NCBI RefSeq assembly: GCF_035944375.1
Contig: NZ_DASZBE010000042.1
Origin: Allobosea sp035944375
GTDB taxonomy: Bacteria; Pseudomonadota; Alphaproteobacteria; Rhizobiales; Beijerinckiaceae
Length of the DNA stretch: 64,000 nt
Direction: 5' to 3' (one strand)
Shown: positions 24,865-33,952 of the stretch, piece after piece
Position numbering within the stretch: position 1 is the first letter of the stretch
Layout: every line of letters starts with the position of its first letter
Made by a program: the position numbers and the translations under genes
The notes under the pieces: model-generated
Database searches by the model: none
Told to the model about the DNA's origin: nothing
What the model saw: only the letters and a program-made list of their open reading frames with translations

Positions 24865-27583
24865 AATTCCGCCTGAGCAGCCGCTCCAGATAATCCAGCT
24901 CCTCCATCGGGCGCGACGGGTCGCCGAGGCGGCGGCGGAGTTCCTCGAGGATGCGGCGCGCGCGCTGGGTCGCGCTCTCGTCGGCGCCGGGTACGCGGAC
25001 GCGGCCATCGGCCCAGTCGCGCTGGCGCTGCGGCCGGCCGAGCGGGTCCTCGCGGCCGCGCTGCTGCGCCGATGGCCGGCCGGACGGCTGGCCGTCCGGC
25101 TCGCCGAAGGCACCTTCGCCGGGTTCGCCGCCCTCGCCGGGCTCGCCCTGCATCTGCTGCGCGAGGTTCTGGGCGCCCTTGCGCAAGGCCTCCAGCGCCC
25201 GCCCTTGCGCATCGAGCGCGCCTTCGCCCTGGCCCTGGCCGAGCTGCTCGCCGGCCTCGCCCATGGCGCCCTCGGCCTCGCCGAGTTCGCCCTGCTGGGG
25301 CGCGCCCATGCCGCGCATGCGGCGCTGCAGATCCTGAAGACGGTCGCGCAGCTGCTGCTGGCGCTGGGCGAGGCTCTGCCCGCCCTGGCCCTGCTGGCCC
25401 TGAGCGCCCTGCTGGCCTTCGCCCTCCTCGCCGTCCTCGCCCTGGTCGCCGGGCTGCTGGCCCGGCTGCTGGCCGCGCGGCCCCGGCTGGCGCTGTCCCT
25501 GCTGGCCGGGCCGCGCCTGCTGCTGGCCGGGGCGCTGGCCGCGCTGGGCCCGGTTCTGGCGCTGCTGCTCCTGCTGGAAGGTCTCGTCACGCAGGTTCTG
25601 CTGGTCGCGCGTCATCCGGTCGAGATCGGAGAGGGCCTGGTTCATCTCGCGCTGGCGCGGGTCCTGCTGGCCCGGACGCGCCATCTGGAGATTGTTGAGC
25701 ATCTGGTTGAGCTGCTCCATCAGGCGCTGCGCCTCGGCCATGTCGCCGCGGCGGGACAGCTCCTCGATGCGGTTGAGCATGTTCTGCAGGTCGCGCGGCG
25801 TCACGGTCCGGAAGTTCTCCGGCAGCTGCGACATCTGGTTGGGATCGGCGTTCTGCTGCTGGCGCTGCATCTGCTCGGCGAGCTGGCGCATGAACTGGTC
25901 CATGGCCCGCCGCAGATCCTCGGTCAGCTTCTTGATCTCGTCCTCGGAGGCGCCGCGCTCCAGTGCCTGCTGCAGGTTTTCCTGCGCCGCCCGCATTGCC
26001 TTCTCGGCGTCGGAGAGATCGCCATCCTCGAGCTGGAGCGCGAGCGCCCACATCAGCTCGGCGACCTCGCGCAGCTGGTCGTCATTGCCGGCGCTGCGCA
26101 GCCGCTCGCCGATCATGCGCATGCCCAGATAGACGCCGGTCTCCTTCATGAAGAGCTCGGGCTCGATCAAGAGCGCATCCATGGCGAGTTGGACCTTGCC
26201 GCGCGTGTCGACGTCCATGACCAGCTTGCGGCGCTGCTCGACCAGCGCTTTGGCGAGCGGCTTGGCGAAGGTGCGCTGCGGCAGCACGACCTCGACCGCC
26301 TCGCTGCGGCCTTCCTGGCCGGCCTCGTCGCGCGCGACCAGCGTCATGCGGACCTTGGCGCCGGCCCAGGGATGGGCGGAGAAATCGACCGTGCTCTTCA
26401 GCTCCTCCTCGCCGGAGGGCGAAGAGGGCACGCTGAGCGCCTGCTTGGGCGCCTCGACCAGCGAGCGGCCCGTGGACGGCGGGCCGGCCCGCTCGACGGT
26501 CGCCTCCACGGAGGCGAGGCCGTAATCGTCCTTGGCCTCATAGGTGATCGCGAGACCGCCCGGCTGCGCGCCGGTGACCGGCTTGGGCGGTTCGCGGAAG
26601 CTGATTTCGGGCGCCTGATCGGGAATGGCGGTGATCGCGAGCGTGCCGCCGGGGGCTCCGGCGCCGGTGAGACGGAGCGTGCCGTTGCCGGCCAGCGTAT
26701 AGCGGCGCTCGATGACGGCGGGCGCCTGGCCGGGCGCCGGCTTTGCCGGGGCGGCGGCTGCAGCCTGAGCGTCCGAAGCCTTGCCCTCGCCGGGCTTGGG
26801 TTCGGCCAGGGCATCGAGCCGGCCGGTCACGGCGACGTCCATCGCGCTCTTGCCGGCGATGCGGACCACGATGGTCGATTTCTCGGGCGCCGTGATCTGA
26901 GCACTGGCGAGCTTCGCGAAGTCGATCAGCATCGGCGGCAGGCGGGTATAGGCCGGCGGATCGATCCAGGCGTCGATGCGGGTGGCGGGTGCCGGCAGCG
27001 AGGGGCCGCGCCAGTCGAAGGCGGCGCGCAGGCGCTGGTCGCTCTCGGGTCCGGCGACGAAGAAGGCGGTGACGGCGGCGAGAACGGGCACGGCGCGCAG
27101 CGCCCGGCGGTCGCGGTTGGCCATGCGCGGCTGCGGGGCGGCGACGCTCAAGCCCGCGATACGCCTGCTCTGGCGCTCGACATGCAAGGCCCAGAGCGCC
27201 TGAGAGACGGGGTCCTTGGCGCCGACGGCGAGGCTGTCCTCCAGCGCCGATGCCGGACGATGGCCCCCCTCTAGCGACTGGTCGAGCCGGTTCAGCGCGT
27301 CGCGATGGGTCGGCAGCGCCAGGCGCGCGACATGCCAGAGGGAGGCCAGCAGCGCGGTGGCGAAAAGCGCAACGCCGAGCGCGCGGCCCTGCCAGGGGAG
27401 GACGGTCCAGAGGCCGAACCAGGATATGGCGAGGAAAGCGAGGATGACGGCCACAGGCAGCCAGAGGCGCGGCCAGAGGCGCTCCCAGCCCAGCGAAACC
27501 CGCGACGCCATGGCGAGGCGTGCCAGACGCTGCCGCACACCCTCGATCCGAACCGGCGCCTCGCGGCGCTGCGCTTCCTTCAT
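24863..27583 (-). CDS. TIGR02302 family (DUF4175) membrane protein
   Basis: A 906-residue protein found across Hyphomicrobiales. Two transmembrane helices near residues 45-95 (LWLPVAVILAFLAISWFGLW) are followed by a third near 155-170, a large periplasmic region with beta-sandwich character (about 180-420), a long helical region (470-690) and a Gln/Gly-rich low-complexity tail (about 690-890). The role is unknown. It is last in the argH-lptM-lysA-TIGR02302 series, which is conserved in this lineage, so an envelope role is plausible but is only an inference. Confidence 0.9.
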   Translation of the reverse strand: MKEAQRREAPVRIEGVRQRLARLAMASRVSLGWERLWPRLWLPVAVILAFLAISWFGLWTVLPWQGRALGVALFATALLASLWHVARLALPTHRDALNRLDQSLEGGHRPASALEDSLAVGAKDPVSQALWALHVERQSRRIAGLSVAAPQPRMANRDRRALRAVPVLAAVTAFFVAGPESDQRLRAAFDWRGPSLPAPATRIDAWIDPPAYTRLPPMLIDFAKLASAQITAPEKSTIVVRIAGKSAMDVAVTGRLDALAEPKPGEGKASDAQAAAAAPAKPAPGQAPAVIERRYTLAGNGTLRLTGAGAPGGTLAITAIPDQAPEISFREPPKPVTGAQPGGLAITYEAKDDYGLASVEATVERAGPPSTGRSLVEAPKQALSVPSSPSGEEELKSTVDFSAHPWAGAKVRMTLVARDEAGQEGRSEAVEVVLPQRTFAKPLAKALVEQRRKLVMDVDTRGKVQLAMDALLIEPELFMKETGVYLGMRMIGERLRSAGNDDQLREVAELMWALALQLEDGDLSDAEKAMRAAQENLQQALERGASEDEIKKLTEDLRRAMDQFMRQLAEQMQRQQQNADPNQMSQLPENFRTVTPRDLQNMLNRIEELSRRGDMAEAQRLMEQLNQMLNNLQMARPGQQDPRQREMNQALSDLDRMTRDQQNLRDETFQQEQQRQNRAQRGQRPGQQQARPGQQGQRQPGPRGQQPGQQPGDQGEDGEEGEGQQGAQGQQGQGGQSLAQRQQQLRDRLQDLQRRMRGMGAPQQGELGEAEGAMGEAGEQLGQGQGEGALDAQGRALEALRKGAQNLAQQMQGEPGEGGEPGEGAFGEPDGQPSGRPSAQQRGREDPLGRPQRQRDWADGRVRVPGADESATQRARRILEELRRRLGDPSRPMEELDYLERLLRRN

Positions 27584-27745
27584 GCCGTCGCTCCGAGCCG
27601 CCCCCGAATGCCGCCGGGATTCCTCGCCCGTCTTCGGGCCAGGATCACGACGCTAGCATGTGAATATGGCAAGGCCAGTGCGAAGACGTCGCGCCCCGGC
27701 CCGCTCCACGTTTCGTGAACAGGATGTCGGTCCCGCCAACCCTGT

Positions 27746-29035
27746 TCAGGCCAGCCAGGGCGGGGCACGATCCGTGCCGAGCAACTGCTCGAAGGTCTGG
27801 CGCGGCCGCGTGACGGCCCAGTCGCCGCCCTTCACCAGCACTTCCGGCACCAGCCGGCGCTGGTTGTAGGTCGAGGCCATGCTGGCGCCATAGGCACCGG
27901 CGGTCATGAAGGCGATCAGGTCGCTGGGCTTCAGCGCCGGCAGCATGCGGCCTGTGGTGAAGGTGTCGCCCGATTCGCAGATCGGCCCGACGACGTCATA
28001 GGCCACCTCCGGCGTGCCGGGATGAGGCTCCGCTACCGGCCAGATCTCGTGATAGGCCTCGTACATCGCCGGCCGCACGAGGTCGTTCATCGCCGCGTCG
28101 ACGACGAGGAACTGCTTGGTCGGGCGCGGATTGAGATGCAGCACCCGCGTCATCAGGATGCCGGCATTGCCGACGATGAGCCGCCCCGGCTCGAAGCCGA
28201 GCTCGACGTCGAGTCCCCTGGTGACGCGCGCGACCATGTCGGCATAGGCGTCGATCAGGCCCGGCCCGTGGTCGAACTCCTTGGGAATGTCGTAGGGGAT
28301 GCCGAGCCCGCCGCCGAGATCGAGCCGCTCGACGCGGTGGCCCTCGCCGCGCAATTCGCCGACCAGCGCCGCCATCTTGGCATAGGCCGCCTCGAAGGAC
28401 TCTGTCTCGCGGATCTGGCTGCCGATATGCAGCGCCAGCCCCATCATCCGCACGCCCGGCAGGTTGGCGGCGCGGGCATAGAGCCGTCCGACCTCCTCGA
28501 AGGAGACGCCGAACTTGTTTTCCGAGGAGCCGGTGGTGATCTTGGCGTGGCCGCCGGCGCCGATGTCGGGATTGACGCGGAACACCGCCTCCAGTCGCTT
28601 GCCGAGCTGGCTTGCGACCCTGGACAGCAGGTCGAGTTCGGATTCCGTCTCGATGTTCACCTGGTAGATGCCGGCCTCGACCGCGAAGCGCAGCTCGCTT
28701 TCGCTCTTGCCGACGCCGGAGAAGACGATCCGCTCCGGCGGGAAGCCGGCGGCGAGCGCCTTGCGGACCTCGCCTTCGGAGACCGTGTCGGCGCCGGCGC
28801 CGAGCGAAGCGAGCGTCTTCAGCACGCCGAGATTGCCGTTGGCCTTCATCGCGTAGAAGACATGAGCCGAGCCGCCGCCGGCGGCGCGCTTCATGGCTTC
28901 CGCATAGAGCCGGTAATGCCGCTCGATTGTCGCGGACGAATAGACATAGACCGGCGTGCCGACCTCATCGGCGATCCGGCGCAGATCGACGTCCTCCGCG
29001 AAGAGGGCACCGTCGCGATAGCTGAAATGATGCAT
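27746..29035 (-). CDS. lysA: Diaminopimelate decarboxylase
   Basis: A 429-residue PLP enzyme that decarboxylates meso-diaminopimelate to lysine. The PLP lysine is in VFYAMKANGN, the glycine-rich phosphate loop in DLGGGLGIPY, and the C-terminal catalytic motif in GPICESGDTF, with the acidic EPGRLIVGNAG stretch between. The length is normal. It is separated from upstream lptM by 157 nt containing a family A repeat. The ATG at 29035 starts the usual MHHFSYRDG. Confidence 0.96.
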   Translation of the reverse strand: MHHFSYRDGALFAEDVDLRRIADEVGTPVYVYSSATIERHYRLYAEAMKRAAGGGSAHVFYAMKANGNLGVLKTLASLGAGADTVSEGEVRKALAAGFPPERIVFSGVGKSESELRFAVEAGIYQVNIETESELDLLSRVASQLGKRLEAVFRVNPDIGAGGHAKITTGSSENKFGVSFEEVGRLYARAANLPGVRMMGLALHIGSQIRETESFEAAYAKMAALVGELRGEGHRVERLDLGGGLGIPYDIPKEFDHGPGLIDAYADMVARVTRGLDVELGFEPGRLIVGNAGILMTRVLHLNPRPTKQFLVVDAAMNDLVRPAMYEAYHEIWPVAEPHPGTPEVAYDVVGPICESGDTFTTGRMLPALKPSDLIAFMTAGAYGASMASTYNQRRLVPEVLVKGGDWAVTRPRQTFEQLLGTDRAPPWLA

Positions 29036-29069
29036 CGGTTCTTGCCGTCGGTTCGAGATTGCGGTCCCG

Positions 29070-29178
29070 CAGCCCTCATCCTGAGGAGAAGCCGCAGGCT
29101 TCGTCTCGAAGGATGCTTCGGTGCGCTCTGGATCATCCTTCGAGACGCCGCGTGCCGCGGTTCCTCAGGATGAGGGCC
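29070..29178. repeat. Family A palindromic repeat pair
   Basis: CAGCCCTCATCCTGAGGAG at one end pairs with CCTCAGGATGAGGGC at the other, with inner arms TCTCGAAGGATG / CATCCTTCGAGACG. It fills the lptM-lysA gap. Confidence 0.8.
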
Positions 29179-29192
29179 GGTTCGTCAAAAAC

Positions 29193-29456
29193 TCAGAGGA
29201 TCGTGTCGAGAACGAAGGGCTTCTCGGGAACGGTGATGGCGCGGTTGGCCTTGGCCGGCTTTGCCAGGATCGAGGTCTCGCCGATGCCGCCGCTGTTGTT
29301 CTCGACGGCACCGATCTGCGAATCGGGCAGGTCGGTCGCGCCGGTCGAATTGGGCGGCGCCTCGAGCGGGCCCTTGCGGCCGCAGGCCCCGAGCGCGAGA
29401 GCGAGCAGGCCCGCGACCAGGACGGCGCGGCCGAGTTTCAGGCGGGAGTGCAGCAC
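29193..29456 (-). CDS. lptM: LptM-type small lipoprotein (LPS translocon maturation)
   Basis: An 87-residue lipoprotein. It has a signal peptide followed by the lipobox LGAC and the family core CGRKGPLEAPP, which defines the LptM (formerly YifL) group. In enterobacteria LptM helps oxidative maturation of the LptDE translocon at the outer membrane. The gene lies directly upstream of lysA, the conserved location. The start is probably the GTG at 29456, with an AAGGG site 9 nt upstream; a longer frame to 29546 would place an unlikely 30-residue leader before the signal peptide. Confidence 0.85.
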   Translation of the reverse strand: MLHSRLKLGRAVLVAGLLALALGACGRKGPLEAPPNSTGATDLPDSQIGAVENNSGGIGETSILAKPAKANRAITVPEKPFVLDTIL

Positions 29457-29551
29457 GGAAGCGAACCCTTGGGCGAGACGGGCATCAGGCGATGCGAGGG
29501 ATGAGTGTAGCGAAGGATGGCGGCGGAGGCGAGGCTTCGGAGACACGAGGC

Positions 29552-29640
29552 GTCATTCCGGACGAAGCGCAGCGGAGCTCCGGAATCCATCGTCGGGCGA
29601 CAGCGCTCTATGATGGATCCCGGGGCAAGCCCGGGATGAC
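29552..29640. repeat. Family B palindromic repeat pair
   Basis: GTCATTCCGGACGAAGCG at the left end and GGGGCAAGCCCGGGATGAC at the right. It lies between argH and lptM. Confidence 0.75.
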
Positions 29641-29655
29641 GGTGCGGTTCGAGCG

Positions 29656-31041
29656 TCAGGCCTTCGCCAGTTTCTTCAGCCAGCGCCGCGCCTGGCGGCG
29701 GACATTGTTGGGCGCCGTGCCGCCATAGCTGACGCGGCTGCGGACCGACTGGTCGACGCCGAGCACCGCGAAGACGGCCTCGGTGATTTGCGGCTCCACC
29801 GCCTGCATCTCGGCGAGCGTGAGCTTCTCCAGCCCGATCTTGCGCTCGGAGGCGAGGCCGACGAGGCGGCCGGTGACGTGGTGGGCGTCGCGGAAGGGCA
29901 TCTTCAGCACGCGCACCAGCCAGTCGGCGAGGTCGGTGGCGGTGGCGTAGCCGAGGCCGGCGGCGCGCTTCATCACCTTCAGGTCGGGCTGCATGTCGCG
30001 CACCATGCCCGCCATGGCGGCGAGGCAGAGCGAGAGCGTCTGGAGCGCGTCGAAGGTGCCTTCCTTGTCCTCCTGCATGTCCTTCGAATAGGTCAGCGGC
30101 AGGCCCTTCATCATCGTCAGCATCGCCTGCAGCGTGCCGAAGACGCGCCCCGACTTGCCGCGCACCAACTCGGCGGCGTCGGGGTTGCGCTTCTGCGGCA
30201 TGATCGAGGATCCCGTCGAGAAGGCGTCGGAGAGACGCACGAAGCCGAATTGCGGCGTCGCCCAGAGCACGATCTCCTCGGCCAGCCGCGACAGGTGCAT
30301 CGCGCAGATCGAGGCCGCCGCCAGCGTCTCCAGCACGAAGTCGCGGTCGGAGACGGAGTCGAGCGAGTTCGCCGTCGGCCGGTCGAAGCCGAGCGCCCTG
30401 GCGGTCATCTCGCGGTCGATCGGGAAGGAGGTGCCGGCCAGAGCTGCGGCGCCGAGCGGGCATTCGTTGAGGCGCTTGCGCGCATCGGCGACGCGGCCGC
30501 GGTCGCGCCCAAGCATCTCGACATAGGCGAGCAGATGGTGGCCGAAGGTCACCGGCTGGGCCGACTGGAGATGGGTGAAGCCCGGCATCACGGCACCGGC
30601 ATAGGTCTCGGCCTTCTCGGCGAGCGCGAGCTGGAGATCGGCCATCTGCTCGTCGAGCTGGTCGAGCGTGTCGCGCACCCACAGCTTCATGTCGGTCGCG
30701 ACCTGGTCGTTGCGCGAGCGTCCGGTGTGGAGCCGGCCGGCGGCGGCGCCGATCCGGTCCTTGAGGTTGCTCTCGACGTTCATGTGGACGTCCTCGAGCG
30801 CACGCGAGAACGTGAAGCTCCCGGCCTCGATATCGGCCTCGACCTGCTTGAGCCCGGCGTCGATCGCAGCCACATCCTCACGTGTCAGAATGCCCGTCTC
30901 GCCGAGCATCGCCGCATGGGCGCGCGAACCGCGGATGTCCTGGCGCCAGAGGCGCTGGTCGAAATCGATGGAGGCGTTGATCTCCTCCATGATGGCGTCG
31001 GGACCCGTGGCGAAACGCCCACCCCACATGCGATTGCTCAC
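29656..31041 (-). CDS. argH: Argininosuccinate lyase
   Basis: A 461-residue enzyme of the fumarase/aspartase superfamily that splits argininosuccinate into arginine and fumarate. The signature loop GSSIMPQKRNPD holds the catalytic serine, and TGRSRNDQVATDMKLW and GFTHLQSAQPVTFGHH are the other two conserved regions. The start is a GTG at 31041 giving MSNRMWGGRFATG. It is divergent from tlpA with only 28 nt between start codons, so their promoters must overlap. This argH/tlpA pairing is well known in Bradyrhizobium. Confidence 0.97.
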   Translation of the reverse strand: MSNRMWGGRFATGPDAIMEEINASIDFDQRLWRQDIRGSRAHAAMLGETGILTREDVAAIDAGLKQVEADIEAGSFTFSRALEDVHMNVESNLKDRIGAAAGRLHTGRSRNDQVATDMKLWVRDTLDQLDEQMADLQLALAEKAETYAGAVMPGFTHLQSAQPVTFGHHLLAYVEMLGRDRGRVADARKRLNECPLGAAALAGTSFPIDREMTARALGFDRPTANSLDSVSDRDFVLETLAAASICAMHLSRLAEEIVLWATPQFGFVRLSDAFSTGSSIMPQKRNPDAAELVRGKSGRVFGTLQAMLTMMKGLPLTYSKDMQEDKEGTFDALQTLSLCLAAMAGMVRDMQPDLKVMKRAAGLGYATATDLADWLVRVLKMPFRDAHHVTGRLVGLASERKIGLEKLTLAEMQAVEPQITEAVFAVLGVDQSVRSRVSYGGTAPNNVRRQARRWLKKLAKA

Positions 31042-31069
31042 GACGGTCTTTCCTGATTTGAGGACGCCG

Positions 31070-31702
31070 ATGACGTCACGATCGAAATGGTTCGCCGCAG
31101 GCGGTGCGCTTCTGCTCGTCGCGCTCGCCGGCGGTGCGGCCTTCTACTCCGTCGCGGGCGATGCCGGCAATTCCGCTTCTTGCAAGGCAGCCCGGCCCGC
31201 GGCTGCCGCCATGGCGCCGCTGGCGCGCGGCGAGGTCGCGGCCGTGCAGGTCCATGCCGCGCCCCTGCCGACGCCGGACCTCGCCTTCGAGGGGGCGGAC
31301 GGGGCAGCGATGACGCTCTCGGCCTTCCGCGGCAAGGTGCTGCTGGTCAATCTCTGGGCGACCTGGTGCCCGCCCTGCCTGAAGGAAATGCCCTCGCTCG
31401 ACGCGCTGCAGCAGGCTCTCGGCGGCCCGGATTTCGCGGTGGTGGCCATCAACATCGACACCCGCAATCTCGACAAGCCGAAGGCCTGGCTCGCCCAGCG
31501 CGAGATCAAGGCGCTGACCTATTATGCCGATCCGCAGGCGAGGGTGTTCCAGGAGCTGCGCGCCGCACGCAAGGTCGAGGGCATGCCGGTCAGCCTGATC
31601 GTCGACCGCGACGGCTGCGAACTCGCGATCCTGCAGGGCCCCGCAGACTGGGCGAGCGCCGATGCCAAGGCGCTGGTCGGCGCGGCGCTGAAGCGGCCCT
31701 GA
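31070..31702 (+). CDS. tlpA: Thiol:disulfide interchange protein TlpA
   Basis: A 210-residue membrane-anchored thioredoxin-like protein. The N-terminal helix (about 8-28) is an uncleaved anchor and the periplasmic domain carries the WATWCPPC active site at Cys100 and Cys103, with the cis-proline in EGMPVSLIVD. In Bradyrhizobium TlpA reduces the copper chaperone ScoI and cytochrome oxidase subunit II for Cu-A assembly. The isolated Cys38 after the anchor matches the extra cysteine of TlpA proteins. It is divergent from argH. The ATG at 31070 is the only start that begins at the anchor. Confidence 0.93.
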   Translation: MTSRSKWFAAGGALLLVALAGGAAFYSVAGDAGNSASCKAARPAAAAMAPLARGEVAAVQVHAAPLPTPDLAFEGADGAAMTLSAFRGKVLLVNLWATWCPPCLKEMPSLDALQQALGGPDFAVVAINIDTRNLDKPKAWLAQREIKALTYYADPQARVFQELRAARKVEGMPVSLIVDRDGCELAILQGPADWASADAKALVGAALKRP

Positions 31703-31785
31703 GGCCTCTCACCCATCCGAAGGTCGTCTGGTCAGGCCGGACGGAGTTACGTTAGGTTGCTCGGCAGACGCGCGGAGACAACCGC

Positions 31786-33894
31786 ATGCCGAATTTGCTT
31801 CAGGCCACCCCGCTCTTCGCCGTCCGCGGCGTCGCTCTCGATGCCGAGACGACCGGGCTCGATGTCCGGCGCGCCCGGATGATCGAATTCGCGGCCGTTC
31901 ATCTCGATGGCGGGCGTCTCGACCGCGCCAACGCCTTCCAGAGTCTGGTCGCCTGCGATGTCGAGATCCCCGCCGCGTCCCGTGCCGTCCACGGGCTCGA
32001 CCGGGAGGCCCTGCGCGGGGCGCCGGCCTTCGAGGTGCTCTATCCCGGGATCACGGCCTTTCTGGCGGGGCGCGTGGTGATCGGCCACACGATCGGCTTC
32101 GACATCGCCATGCTCAAGCAGGAGGCGGAGCGGCTGGGGCAGCGCTTCGTGCAGCCGCTCGCGCTCGACATCCGCCTGCTGGCGCAACTCGCCGAGCCTG
32201 GCCTGCCCTCCTATTCGCTGGAGGCGCTCGGCGCCTGGCTCGAGATTCCGCCGCAGGAACGCCACCGGGCGCTCGGCGATGCGATGGCGGCCGGGCTCGT
32301 CTTCCTCGCGCTCGCCCCGCGCCTGCGCGACCGCGGCATCCGCACGGTCGGGGAGGCGGTGGCGGCCAGCCGCCGGATCACCGACGCGATGGCGGGCGCG
32401 GCCCCGCCCGCCTGGGAGCTGCGTGCGCCCTCGCAGGACGGCGATCCGCTCCCCAAGCTCGACAGCTACCCCTATCGCCATCGCGTCCGCGACGTGATGC
32501 GGGCCGATCCGGTGATCCTGCCGGAGGCAACGCCGGTCGTCGAGGCGCTGGCCGCGATGACCGGTCGTGGCGTCAGCTCGGTCTTCCTCGGCGGCGAGGG
32601 CGCCCGTCCCGACGCCACCGCCATCCTGACCGAGCGCGACCTGCTGCGCGCCATCGGCCGTCACGGCGCCGAGGCGCTGGCATTGCCGGCCGGCCGTTTC
32701 GCCTCGCGGCCGGTGGTGGCGGTGCCGGCCGACGCCTTCCTCTACCGCGCGATCGGGCGGATGAGCGCCCGCAACATCCGCCATCTCGCCGTGACCGACG
32801 ACGAGGACCGGATCGTCGGGGTGGTGACGCCGCTCAAGCTGCTGCAACTGCGCGCCGGTACGGCGGTCGCGCTGGGCGACGACATCGACGCCGCTCCCGA
32901 TGCGCCGGCGCTCGGGCAGATCTGGTCGCGCCTGCCGCTGATGGCCCGCGCATTGCTGGCGGAGGACGTGCCGGGCCGCCTGATCGCGGCGGTGATCGCG
33001 CGCGAGGTCGGCGCGCTGACGCGGCGCGCCGCGATCCTGGCCGAGGCGGAGCTTCTCGCGGAGGGCGCCGGGCCTGCGCCTTGCGCCTATGCGGTGCTGG
33101 TGCTCGGTTCGGCCGGTCGCGGCGAGAGCCTGCTGGCGATGGACCAGGACAATGCACTCGTCTTCGCGGATGGGGAGCCGGACGGCGAGGCCGATCGCTG
33201 GTTCGCGCGGCTCGGCCGGCGCATGGCGGCGATCCTCGACGAGGTCGGCGTGCCCCTGTGCAAGGGCGGGGTGATGGCCTCCGAGCCCGCCTTCCGCGGC
33301 TCGCTGACGACCTGGCGCCAGCGTATCGCGCAATGGCTCGGCCGCTCCAGCCCCGAGGATCTGCTCAGCGTCGACATCGTCTTCGACTTCAAGGCGGTGC
33401 ATGGCGACAAGGCGATGGCGGAGCGGCTCTGGCGCGATGCCTGGGCGGCCGCCAAGGGCCAGATCCCCTTTCTGAAGCTGTTGGCGGAGAATGCCGGCCA
33501 GCCGGCGGCGGGGCTGACCCTGTTCGGGGGCTTGCGCACCGAGGATGACGGTCGCATCGACCTGAAGCGGACGGGGCTGAAGGACATCGTCACCACCGCG
33601 CGGCTGTTGGCGATGCATCACGGCCTGCCGCGCCACGCGACGCAGGCCCGGCTCGAGGCGGTTGCGGAACTGGGAAGCGGCGGCGCGAGCGATCTCGCCG
33701 AGATCGACCGCGACCACGCGCTGCTCCTCGACTGCATCCTGAGCCAGCAACTCGCCGATATTGCGGAAGGTCTGAGCCCGTCCAACCGGGTTGCGCCCGG
33801 CACGATCGGCAAGGCCCGCACGGCCGAACTCAAACGCGCGCTCGGGCGGCTCTCGATCCTCGACGATCTGCGCCGCGACCAGCTCTCGGGGTGA
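31786..33894 (+). CDS. Exonuclease-CBS-DUF294 nucleotidyltransferase fusion
   Basis: A 702-residue multidomain protein. Residues 12-190 are a DEDDh 3'-5' exonuclease (DAETTG at 19-24, IGHTIGFDIAML, and HRALGDAM with the catalytic His and Asp). Residues about 235-350 are a pair of CBS domains (VRDVMRADPVILPEATPVVE). From about 430 is a DUF294 nucleotidyltransferase-like domain, with GSAGRGESLLAMDQDNALVF as the GSxxR and DxD motif, and a substrate-binding helical domain follows. CBS pairs usually sense adenine nucleotides. The biological target is unknown; a nucleotide-responsive nuclease/transferase is the direct reading. Confidence 0.88.
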   Translation: MPNLLQATPLFAVRGVALDAETTGLDVRRARMIEFAAVHLDGGRLDRANAFQSLVACDVEIPAASRAVHGLDREALRGAPAFEVLYPGITAFLAGRVVIGHTIGFDIAMLKQEAERLGQRFVQPLALDIRLLAQLAEPGLPSYSLEALGAWLEIPPQERHRALGDAMAAGLVFLALAPRLRDRGIRTVGEAVAASRRITDAMAGAAPPAWELRAPSQDGDPLPKLDSYPYRHRVRDVMRADPVILPEATPVVEALAAMTGRGVSSVFLGGEGARPDATAILTERDLLRAIGRHGAEALALPAGRFASRPVVAVPADAFLYRAIGRMSARNIRHLAVTDDEDRIVGVVTPLKLLQLRAGTAVALGDDIDAAPDAPALGQIWSRLPLMARALLAEDVPGRLIAAVIAREVGALTRRAAILAEAELLAEGAGPAPCAYAVLVLGSAGRGESLLAMDQDNALVFADGEPDGEADRWFARLGRRMAAILDEVGVPLCKGGVMASEPAFRGSLTTWRQRIAQWLGRSSPEDLLSVDIVFDFKAVHGDKAMAERLWRDAWAAAKGQIPFLKLLAENAGQPAAGLTLFGGLRTEDDGRIDLKRTGLKDIVTTARLLAMHHGLPRHATQARLEAVAELGSGGASDLAEIDRDHALLLDCILSQQLADIAEGLSPSNRVAPGTIGKARTAELKRALGRLSILDDLRRDQLSG

Positions 33895-33952
33895 TCGCCG
33901 GCAAATCCATGCTAGAGGTGGCCGCGATTTCCGGATGTTTCGACCAGGCAGC

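Noticed and set aside
25205..27274. Long + strand open frame (689 codons) opposite the TIGR02302 gene
   Set aside because: It is an antisense shadow caused by high GC; its translation is a Leu/Ala/Gly/Arg mixture without domains.
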